Below are positions 24,734 to 33,750 of a DNA stretch of 64,000 nt, one piece after another. The translations under genes and the position numbers were made by a program. The number at the start of each line of letters is the position of its first letter. The first letter of the stretch is position 1. Under the pieces are notes generated by a model that did not search any database, was not told the origin of the DNA, and worked only from the letters and a program-made list of their open reading frames with translations. Origin of the DNA: Eucommia ulmoides (Eukaryota > Streptophyta > Magnoliopsida > Garryales > Eucommiaceae); the NCBI GenBank assembly GCA_016647705.1, contig CM028338.1, positions 14,034,240 to 14,098,239 on the forward strand, in the 5' to 3' direction.

Positions 24734-25007
24734 TAGAATCCTGTTGATCTACCGTATATATTGCTTCATAAATGGTTACAAAATTTAACTATGAGATCGA
24801 GTAAGGTGTCCAACATTCCAGAAAGATTCCTAAAATGGCATACAGAGTGGAAACTAGTTGAGTATATATATGTATATACTCAACCACTTTCCACTCCGTA
24901 TACCTTTTAAGAATCTTTCTGGAATCTTAGACACATTACTCGATCTAGCAGTCAAATTCTGTATCTATTTGCGAAGCAAATATATATGGTAGATCAACAA
25001 CATTCTA
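24734..25007. repeat. Long hairpin (inverted repeat) downstream of the PMD gene
   Basis: The arms 24734-24868 and 24873-25007 mirror each other around position 24870.5 with a 4-base centre. Paired phrases include TGTTGATCTACC with GGTAGATCAACA, and CATTCCAGAAAGATTCCT with its near complement. Some mismatches occur, mostly in the outer third. It starts about 110 bases after the PMD stop codon, so a readthrough transcript would fold into a 135-bp stem. Confidence 0.85.
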
Positions 25008-25151
25008 TGGAAATACATATCGATGTACATTGTTATACATGTTTGTTGTATTTTCTACTCCATCTCCGTGACTTGTACATACATATTTATTCATAGTGAA
25101 TTTGAAAGATTATTTTTCAAAGGACGACATGATATAGACAAGGTATAACAA

Positions 25152-25257
25152 AGATAATACATAACAAACATCACCACCTATCAATTGAAACAACACTATA
25201 ATGAAGACAATACATAACAAACATCACCACCTATAAATTGAAACAACACTTAACTAA
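25152..25257. repeat. 53-bp tandem duplication
   Basis: Units 25152-25204 and 25205-25257 share ACAATACATAACAAACATC and CACCACCTAT(C/A)AATTGAAA. The latter motif occurs a third time at 26169-26187, beyond the 3' end of the other small minus-strand gene. Confidence 0.85.
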
Positions 25258-25507
25258 TGGATAATTTCATTTATTTCACCTAATATATTATGGAGCACAT
25301 TTAAAGAGTATAATATTAAAGGCGAAACAATTTAAAGTAATCATAAACATCATATGAAAAAAAATATTACATAAATTAGAAACATGTTTAACGGTGTTTG
25401 TTACAAAACTCATAACAAAGACAATACATAAGAAATACAGTACATAACATCACAAAAATAGTGACAATAAAAACACTTAAAAAGACAATTGAACTGCCAA
25501 AAATTAT

Positions 25508-26017
25508 TTATTCTTCATTGGACATGTACCCCTCAGATAAATATTCATTGTTATTTATCACGTTATAGTATTCGTTTGGAGAGAGTACTCTGTTGCTTGT
25601 GGCAATCATTTCAATGGCTAGTTGTAGTAGATAATATCTATTCTTGTACAACAACACTCGATTATGCTTTAGGCAAATTCGTGTAATAGCATCTTCAATC
25701 TTGGTTGTGTCATCAATTATACATCGTCTAGGCATCTGAAGACTTCGATGATGCGAAACTGGTGCATTAAGATTTCTCAAACAAGATACAAGGTTGTTAG
25801 ACTCATTCACCCTGTATTCCCATTCTTGGTGTAGACCGACGCAATACTCTATCGGGTTGATCTCTGGATCACTCCACTAATTATCATAATATGGTTTTAG
25901 AACCCAACATATTTGGTGATCCTACGGTCTAGGGCAACCCCAAACACCATATGAGTTCTCCTCACTTAAAAAACCAAATAAGCTTTCTTCACTTGAATTA
26001 ATATGTGAAGACATCAT
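25508..26017 (-). pseudogene. Unknown MULE small gene, copy 2 (YRVNES protein)
   Basis: I do not recognise this family. From the ATG pair at 26017 the frame reads MMSSHINSSEESLFGFLSEE, then GVWGCPRP, CWVLKPYY, a DP, EWEYRVNES and a basic, helical tail to the stop after 25508: 170 codons counting the stop. Two in-frame TAG codons lie in the first third (after CPRP and after YYDN), so this copy is probably dead unless they are read through or spliced out; the 100-codon part from 25810 is open. It aligns collinearly with the neighbouring gene at 26341-26706 (W[LV]LK, DP, E[YW].YRVN[EQ]S, ID..T..I..A[IL].R). No signal peptide or membrane segment is seen. It faces the transposase and PMD genes, the place occupied by mudrB in maize MuDR, but I see no sequence likeness to MURB. 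Confidence 0.6.
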
Positions 26018-26340
26018 GAAAATTATAGGCTGAACAGTTTCTTTACAAATATTATACTGCAAATTTTGAGTTTACAAAAAAGTTAGTTTTTTTTAAAACA
26101 TAATTATTGAAAAATGATGTTTTATAACTTATGTACACGATGCTTAACTAAAAAAAAAACTAACCCAACACCACCTATCAATTGAAAGAGAAAAAGTCAG
26201 TTGTTTGCTACAAGTAGCGTTATTATAATTTAATGTAGAAATGATACATTAGACTTCAAAGGAAATATATAATTAAACTGAAATTCACCAATGTGAAAAC
26301 ATTAAACATTACTCTAATTATCAGACATTTTAATATCTGA

Positions 26341-26706
26341 CTAATATCGAGGATTCTTTGCACATCTCATGTAAGTACGCGCTTCGACGAACAAACCTTG
26401 TTCGAGGCGCTCACGTGCCCTCGTTTCAAGCTTGTGTCGAAAAGTTCGAATTTGCATTAGGTTATTTTCTTCGCGGTAGCGATGTAACGCCATCTGAATG
26501 TTATGCGGCGTGTCTATTGGTATTGTTCTGACTAATTGATGCACTATTGAAATATTATATTGCCTGCATCCATCCACCATCACCTCTGATTGGTTGACAC
26601 GATAAGTGTATTCCTCCCGTATCCTTGCAACCGACCGTGAAGAGTAGCGAACTCTTGGATCTAAAGAGTATGAGAATTCGTCTTTCAAAAGCCAATGACG
26701 TCCCAT
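26341..26706 (-). CDS. Unknown MULE small gene, copy 1 (YRVNQS protein)
   Basis: I do not recognise this family. The first ATG gives 121 residues, MGRHWLLKDEFSYSLDP to ARTYMRCAKNPRY, stop TAG at 26341. A GTG-led extension to 26727 exists, but GTG is not a plausible plant start. The protein is basic, Arg-rich, and helical in character in its second half (MALHRYREENNLMQIRTFRH). Trp5, Asp16-Pro17 and YRVNQS (35-40) align with the copy at 25508-26017. Both genes are on the minus strand inside the MULE, with 323 bases between them. The first-exon part matching MMSSHIN of copy 2 is not visible, so an upstream exon may be lost or spliced. It could be a DNA-binding or helper protein of the transposon; that is inference only. 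Confidence 0.5.
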   Translation of the reverse strand: MGRHWLLKDEFSYSLDPRVRYSSRSVARIREEYTYRVNQSEVMVDGCRQYNISIVHQLVRTIPIDTPHNIQMALHRYREENNLMQIRTFRHKLETRARERLEQGLFVEARTYMRCAKNPRY

Positions 26707-26756
26707 TGAAAAAAACAAATCTCTCACCGTGTATATTTTTCAATCTTTTTCATTTT

Positions 26757-27540
26757 ATTTGTTTTTAAATTAGTCAATAATTTAATTTTTTCAAAAACAT
26801 TAAAAAATAAAGTAATTAAGTAACTAACATTTTTTTTGAAAATAATCTATTATAATTTCTATTTCAATTTTTATTTTTCCACATGTGTAATTTCTCAAAC
26901 TTTGCAGGGCCAAAGTGCACATTTTTTTAATTAAACAAATAAATTAAAAGTTTAAACTAATTAACTAAATAATAATTTTTTTAAAAACAATATATTATAA
27001 TTTATATTTTCTCACCAACAAATTAACAAATTAAATAAATAAACTAACTAACAAACACATTAACTAAATAATTAAATAAATAAAAAATATAGTAATCAAA
27101 CTAAGAAATAAATTGAACTTATTTTTATTTTTATATTTTCTCACATGTGTAATTAATCAAACTTTCAGGGGTCAAAAGTGTATATTTTTAATTAAATAAT
27201 TTTTTAATTAAACAACTAAATCAAAAATTTAAACTAATTAACTACTTTGATAATTTTTTTTAAAACAATATATTATAATTTATATTTCAATTTATATTTG
27301 CTCTCACATGTATAATTTATTTAAACTTTGACGGTCCAAAGAGCATACTTTTTAATTAAAAAATTAAATTAACAAATTAACTTAAAAATTAAAAAACTAA
27401 ACTAACAAATTAAATTAACCAACTAATTAACAAATTAAGAAAGTAAAATAACTAACAAATTTACTAAATAATTAAACAAGTAAAAAATATAGTAATGAAA
27501 CTAACAAATAAATTAACCTTATTTTTATATTAAGAAGAAG
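26757..27540. repeat. AT-rich degenerate tandem repeats in the MULE
   Basis: A block built of TAATTAAACAAATTAA-like runs and a phrase CTCACATGTGTAATT...AAACTTTGCAGGGCCAAAGTGCAC recurs near 26880, 27140 and 27300 with decay. The unit is irregular. No coding signal is seen. Confidence 0.6.
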
Positions 27541-27668
27541 AAGTCGTGAAGTTATGATTTTTTTTTATAAATAGACACTGGAAGAATGATGGAGGTACAT
27601 ATATGAAAGAAGGATGGAGGCAAATATAAGTTCAAATGGGATTCAGACAGGGGTATATATAGGAATTT

Positions 27669-28086
27669 AGTCTCGGTGTCGTGAACATTGGGACCAAAAG
27701 CTGCGTTTTGCAGTTGCAAAAGGCTGCTTGGTCAAATGGTACGTTGTACCGTTTGACCATTACAAATGGCACACCACCGTTTGAGAATAGTGGTTTGCCT
27801 TAAATCTTTTGGTCCCGGCGTTGTGAACACCGAGACCGTTTGTTTTAAAAAAATAATATTTTTTTTTTGATCTCGGGGTTGTGAATGCCTGGATCAATAA
27901 ATATTTCAAAAAAAAAAAATTTATGATCTCGGCGTTCACAACACTGGGATCATTTGAAATAATAATTTTTTTTAAGTTATCTCGATATTCCGAACACCGG
28001 GATGCTCGGCCACCGTAAATAAGTTGAAAAAGTTGTTTTATGAGTAATTTTTTTAAAAAAATATATTTATTAGGTAAAGAACTTTA
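27669..28086 (+). repeat. MULE right terminal repeat with palindromes R1-R5
   Basis: Five modules of the same palindrome type as on the left lie at 27669-27694, 27811-27837, 27869-27895, 27925-27951 and 27978-28004, followed by the roughly 100-bp inverted partner of the left end. Another inverted repeat (TGGTCAAA..GGTAC, mirrored) lies at 27729-27759. Confidence 0.8.
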
Positions 28087-28489
28087 GATACATTAGCAAA
28101 AAAGACTAGTAGTTTTTTTTACCGACGAGTAAAGAAACGAAGAACAAGTTGTAAACGGGTCTTCAGAATTCGAAAAATAGAATTTCGCTTAATGTTTCTT
28201 CATTAATTTGTTGGGACAAAAACATAAAGTGATCAATGCTGTATGTGGTAAATGGAGACAAAATTGACATAGGATTAAAATAGACTTGATTTTTTTTTTT
28301 TTTTTTTATTTTTATATAGGAGTGATAAATAAATCCCCCCCCCGCCAAAATAAAAATAAAAATCTTTGATATTTTGTACCATAGTAAGACCCTAATTTCA
28401 TTAATAGATAGATGATATTTTAAAAGAACCTTTTGATTTGATCTCTTATGCACACCTAAGTCCGTAATGACAGTCAATGTGATTAGGCA

Positions 28490-28730
28490 TTATGTATTCT
28501 CTCCACTTGTTCCACGCACCGTGGCTTCTTCTTTCAAGTCGGTCACAACCCGCCAACCCGGCGACTTTCCATTGGGTCAGTCCTCTTTGCTACTCGCTAC
28601 CCAAAAGTAAACACAGCGGGTCCACCCGTCAAATACCGGGTCCCATATTTGAAGAAAATGGCGATATGAGGAAGAACAAACAAAAACGAAGTCTTACAAC
28701 GTGGTACAATTATATTAATTTTTAAAGATC
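28490..28730 (+). other. GC-richer island, possible host remnant
   Basis: Base composition rises sharply here (CCCGCCAACCCGGCGACTTT, CGGGTCCACCCGTC). A 77-codon open frame exists (28492-28725), but it has no recognisable motif. About 150 bases on, ATGGGCAGTTTCCTGCTTC (28894 onward) could be a first-exon start. It may be the upstream region of a lost host gene or a repeat I do not know. Confidence 0.25.
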
Positions 28731-29559
28731 GTCTTTGGTGACTCTGTCTATTTTTATTTTTGCTGTTATTCATTGAAATCCAGGTTGATTTAACCTTTTA
28801 AAATAAGTGATATGTATATTCACATCAATTTTTAGAAAAAAAAAAATCAATTTATATTGATGGGACTTTGATTTAGAGAGGATCACTCAGTAAGATGGGC
28901 AGTTTCCTGCTTCATTGTTTCTCGTCAAATTCTCTGCAAAAATTCTTCCATCAGGGGTTTGGTTCCTTTGGTTCTTCGTGAAGGACTTCCGGCGTTAGAG
29001 TCGTTGAATGTATAATAGTTGTTATGGATTTAACTCAAAAAATTAGAATTTACTTAACAATACCTTGCCCTTCAAATATTTATATGCATCTCTTGGTGAC
29101 ATAAAACAACTTTCTAACATAATCCTTCAGCGTAAATCCGTTGGTTGTTGGAGGAATTGCATGCTTCATGCATGGGGTGAACCATGTGGGGAGTGAATTT
29201 GCCTAAGTCCCTTGGGCGGGCATGGGGCAACCTAGAGGAAATGGATTTAAATTCTTTGATGGGTCTCGGGTCAGTCCGTCCTTCTGTTGACTCTTATTGA
29301 CATGTAGATAATGACTATTTTACCCCGTATCAGTTGTCCCCTACTCCCAAGTAAGGATTTTTAACACGACCTTGGTAGTCTCTGACACACACTTCTTAGT
29401 GAGATGTTTGTTGTACCTTGCGGCGACACATGTTGCCATCCGTATGTACCTTTTCACAATATTTTGACTACCATTTTTCTGTTTTCAAACTGAACTCTTG
29501 GTCATTTGATTATTTAAGGTATCAATGTGCTTTTCTTTTCATAGTGTTGTTAGAGAAAA

Positions 29560-31440
29560 TGACCAAACTGCGAATGAGAGTGGCCTCTCGCGCTCCGAGA
29601 ACGCCACTAGGCACGATCGATAACCCTTGACCAGTTATGTGCGAAGGAAGGGAGCCTAACGACCTTAGGTCAAACGAGGTCCCTTAAATAATAACAACAT
29701 TAGAATGGAAGGTTCAAGGTACCGACCTTACCTTAGTCTCCACAATGGAGATAGAAACAATACATTTACATTCTGCCAATCTATGCTCATGTCTCATGAC
29801 ATGGATTCTATGTGAAAAGTCGATCCCTTAGTAGTTAACGAGTTCGTGGTATCACACTCCGTATAGTTTCTCCATGAGGTTGTTTTCCATTGTGCTTGTT
29901 CTAATACTGAGGCTAAGGTAAGGACTAAACAAAAAATTGTCCGAAGAAAGTAAACTCAAATGATAGAAATACAATCTAAGTTATTGGACCTATGAGAGGC
30001 AAATGCTGACGAGGCGTGGAGATTTAGGGAGTGGGACCACGATAGGTCTGAGCTCCGGTTAGCACGGGAAGATTTATGATGGACACAGTGTTCCTTGGAG
30101 GAATTGTAGATAAACAATTGTTGCCTTCAGAGAAAAACTACACAGGCATCAATGGAACATTTTCGGGCATGTCAAAGGTTTGTTTTAGCCATCAATCATT
30201 CCTTCAACATACATACCCTCCGAATGGACACTTATAGAGGAAAAAATAAATAAGACAACAAAATTACCCAGGCCGAGATGTACAGCCATTCAAGGTACTA
30301 GGTTAAAAGGGTCCTGCCATGAGGCCCCTCTTCTTTCAGATATGATGTGGTCTTCCTTATTGGTTGGGAGTAGTTTCCAACTTCAAGATCCTCGTCCATG
30401 GAAAGAGAGTGACCAGAGTGTCCGCAAGCTATCATACAATTGGTTTGGATTTTTTTTTTTTTTTTTTTTTTTATTATTATTATTTTGTTAATGGTAACAT
30501 GCGGAGAGAGAAAAACAGGGGGCGCAAGTCTTCACGAAGATTTGCACAATCCCCTGCTGGAAAAATTTAATCCCCATAGTTGATGGGATGCATTGTTTTG
30601 TTTGGCCCTCGGTTTGCGTTCTGTGTTATTTTTTACAACGGGTGGCAGTAATCGAACTGAGTCCTGTCAGTATACCATTTATTACTATAAAAAAAAGATT
30701 CTCACTATCATCCACATCACCCGTTCTTTCCTTTTCTACAAAATTAACCTTCTCGATCAATTATGGAACTCAAAATGTCTCGAAATAGTTTCATTAGCTT
30801 TGAGGAGGCTAGGTATACATTCTCCTTTTAATGGGGTAAAGTAGAAGATGCTTATAATGCTTTATGTTTGATGATCAGATTAGTGGAGGGTTTGGTGATC
30901 CTTAGTAACCTGCGAGGTCTTCTTTTACCATGATGGACGACCAATTCATCCAGATGATACAAAGGAAGCTAGAGCTTGAGAACGAGTTAATGACCAATTG
31001 ATCGAATCATGTTGAGGAGCGGGAGAAATTGTGGGAGAAGACTATGGAGTTTTAGGACATTATTAAAGATCTATTCAAGTAGATCGAGGACCTTAAATAT
31101 TGTATTTTATATTTTGAGGGATGAAAGTCTGACTATCAGTGCCTCCAAGGCTAAATTTCTTATTTAGAGAAAGAGATGGTCGAGGTTCTCTGGAATATTT
31201 CCAAGGAACTGAATGTTGTTCATCGTTTTGTTGTACAGTAGTTGAGGTTCCCTGTTCTCTCTAGGGGTACCTTTTCTCTTGTGTGCCTCTTTCAGTAGAT
31301 AGGGGTCTCTCATGGGGTATCGTGGGGCTTCTCCGACTATAGTTCTGCACATTTCTTTGAGGTTCAGCTCTTCAAGTAGCCACCAAGAAAGAAAAAAGTT
31401 TAGGGTGGAGAAGTAGGCCAGAAAGAAGGGGTGAATAGAG
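29560..31440 (+). pseudogene. Decayed retroelement-like coding debris
   Basis: Short open stretches on the plus strand look like an Arg/Thr/Pro-rich start (MTKLRMRVASRAPRTPLG at about 29560) and, at 30930-31190, a Glu/Lys/Leu-rich coiled-coil-like stretch (QFIQMIQRKLELENELM). Such proteins occur in the variable region of Tat-type gypsy elements. No catalytic domain is seen, so the family call is weak. Many breaks. Confidence 0.35.
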
Positions 31441-31457
31441 GAAGGTGTAGACACCTC

Positions 31458-33580
31458 TATTGATCCTAAGATTTTAATGAACAATTAAGTATTGATGTTT
31501 TGATGAAACTAATGTTTAATTGAGTGTTTCAGTGATTTAAAGTTCCAATAATGAAGACGTCAAATTAAATGGATGAGAAATGAAGATGTAAAGATGATGA
31601 AGAAGAATTAAGAGTTTGAAGAAATTAGGAAAAACAAATTAAGTGAATCTTAACTCTTAATATCCTATTTAGGAACACACACATGACACAAAATGTATTT
31701 TATCTTTTATATGTGTGTTTTGATTAAGTTAAATTATTTGCTCCTATGTGAAATAAGAAAAAATAATTTTGAATGACTAAAATGGAATATAAGAATATTA
31801 GTGGGGGCTAATCAAGAGAAGAAAATGGTTAAAGGGGCGAAATCGTAAAAGAAAATAAGTTAAAAACATATTCAGAGAAAGAGATCCAGTAATAGCAATC
31901 GACTGGTGAGTCGACTGGACATAGAAGCTATAACATCCTGTATCTCTAAGTTGACCGATAGGTCGACCGGCCAAGAAGGCTGAACTCTCTGAATCAATAA
32001 GTTGACCATTAGGTCGACCGGTGAAGTAGTGTTGAACTCTCTGAATCTGTGAGTCGATTGGGCAGTCGACCAATGCACGCTGCAACGATAGTTTGGCTAC
32101 AACCTGAATTGGGCAATCGACTAAACGCGTTGTTTCATGATACTGTTTGATTCGAGATTATATTTAAAAGTAGCTGTTTTTAGTTAGGATTTGAGAGGGA
32201 TTTTGAGGATATTCTCTATATTTAAGATATGGTTCATATATTAATTAAATCATATTAATATTGTTCATTAAATATTAATGTTTCTCAATTTGGTACTTGA
32301 AATAGATTCTATACTTATTTATTAAGATTGAGAAATACTTTGGGGGTTTAATTGAGAGATTTGAAAGATGTTTTTTAGAGGAATTGAACCTAAATGAAGT
32401 ACTTATGATATAAGGGGTCTATAAGAGCTTTTATTTGTCATGACACAAGTAAACTAGACGTTAGAAGGTCAATTACATATTCTTTCAATAAACCTGCGAA
32501 TTTTAATTAGGACTAGTCATTTTCTCATTGAGAGAGAGCTAAACGAGTTTATATCATTTGTGATATTTTATAAGAGTTATCATTCTACGATATTGTAAGC
32601 TTTTCTAAGAGTGATTTTGAGAATTAATTGCGATCAATTTTTGTTGATACCGGATTTGAAGCTACATTGTTCTAATCATTATTTCTGTGGATTCCGGGTG
32701 AGATCTTTTCATATTGCTTATTACTTGTTTATTATTCTATATTTGAAAATTGATCTTAGAAATTGTTTTTGATTTTTGAAAAAAATATTTTTTACAAACG
32801 ATTTCTTGAATCTGATTACGTGCTCCAATTTGTTACCCATATCTTGTTGAAATCAAATTTTTGTATCTCACGTATTTCTATCACTAGTTGGGATATTAAT
32901 TGAGTTAGTGTTTATCTGGGGTGGTAGAAGCTCCGAGTGAGATTTACTTCTTATTAATTTTTGTATTGGTGAGTTGTGACGGATTAAATACTATTGGGAG
33001 TATTTAATCAGGGGTAGCTGGGTTCCAGTCTCTTCCTGTAAAGAGATTGAGGTAGTGATTCTTCCTGGATAAAAATTGCATTGTGAGTGATTTGTAAATG
33101 TTTCATCCTTAATTGTGAAAATGATAGTTGGAGTGTTTTGAGAGGTTTTGATTCTTGTGCCTTGGTGTTAAAAAAGAATTAGGTTATTCTTTGGCCTGTA
33201 AAAAATAGAGGTTCTTCCTTAGCCTGAGAAAATAATATTATAAAGGTTGATTCTGAGCCTGTAACAGAATCGGTGTATGGGTTTGGTTCCTACCTTTAAA
33301 GGGATCTTGGTTTTAGTGGCTGCGACCTCCGTGGAGCTCGAGGGACTGGATTAGCCAAGAGTAGTTTGGTGAACCAATATAAATCTTTTGTGTGTTGCTA
33401 TATTTACTTTGCTATTTTTGTTGTTTGGGTGTGCACTTAATTGATTATATTATTCCGCTGTGATATAAAGATAATAATTAATTTAGGATTAAAATTAATT
33501 ATTTGATTTATTGATTTTTATTCTGATAATTTTTAATTACCCAATTTACCCTCCCTCTTGGGTATACTACTGGGCCAACA
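31458..33580 (+). mobile_element. SIRE-like solo LTR
   Basis: It starts TATTGATC, ends GGGCCAACA, and is flanked by ACCTC (31453-31457) and ACCTT (33581-33585), a 5-bp target duplication with one difference. It has no internal region. It aligns with the LTR of the SIRE-like element (14287-13261 and 2888-1588 on the minus strand). It landed 12 bases inside the large Tat/Ogre-like LTR. Confidence 0.8.
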
Positions 33581-33688
33581 ACCTTATTTTGTCCCACCTA
33601 ATTAGTGTCGGATTAAGTACAAGTTCAGATAAACTTTAAACTTAAGTTTAAAGGGAATAAATTTCTACCTAAGATCACACTACATAAT

Positions 33689-33750
33689 ACACACACACAC
33701 ACACACACAAACAAAAACAAAAAAAAAAAAAAAAAAACAACAACCAAAAA
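33689..33750. repeat. (AC)n microsatellite followed by an A-rich run
   Basis: About ten AC units, then a mostly-A tract, inside the large LTR copy 1. The other LTR copy has no AC run at the matching place. Confidence 0.9.

Larger units (their letters stand above)
20675..28086 (+). mobile_element. Mutator-like element (MULE) with PMD cargo
   Basis: Both ends share an inverted repeat: the first roughly 95 bases from 20675 match the reverse complement of the right end at about 90 percent by eye (AGTTCTTTACCTAATAAATA, later TTGCGGTGGCCGAGCATCCC). Flanks GATATATTG (20666-20674) and GATACATTA (28087-28095) form a 9-bp target duplication with two differences, the size typical of Mutator elements. 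Inside are a transposase remnant (+), a plant mobile domain gene (+), a hairpin, and two minus-strand paralogous small genes. The transposase is decayed, so the copy is not autonomous now. Confidence 0.85.
20566..28202 (+). mobile_element. Copia-type LTR fragment carrying the MULE
   Basis: The pieces 20566-20674 and 28087-28202 together align with the distal 200-250 bases of the LTR at 61867-62226: shared phrases include TTCTCAATA, CATTGATAC-type wording, TATGGATAT, TTTACCGAC, GAAGAACRRGTTGTAAACG and TTTTAATGTTTC. The MULE separates them. The proximal part of this LTR is missing to the left, where the Tat element begins. Confidence 0.7.
28203..31445. other. Unassigned DNA between the MULE-bearing LTR and the large LTR
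   Basis: There is no intact gene. It contains homopolymer runs (T at about 28290-28307, C at 28336-28342, T at about 30450-30471), a GC-richer island (28490-28730), LTR-like wording near 29310-29340 and decayed coding debris from about 29560. Purine-rich DNA fills 31380-31445 directly before the next LTR. Confidence 0.5.

Noticed and set aside
20752-28004. Regular palindromic repeats as a CRISPR-like array
   Set aside because: Spacing is irregular, modules are at both ends of a plant transposon, and the genome is eukaryotic.
28492-28725. A 77-codon frame as a gene
   Set aside because: No motif, no homology recalled, and composition alone explains the open frame. Only the GC-rich island is reported.
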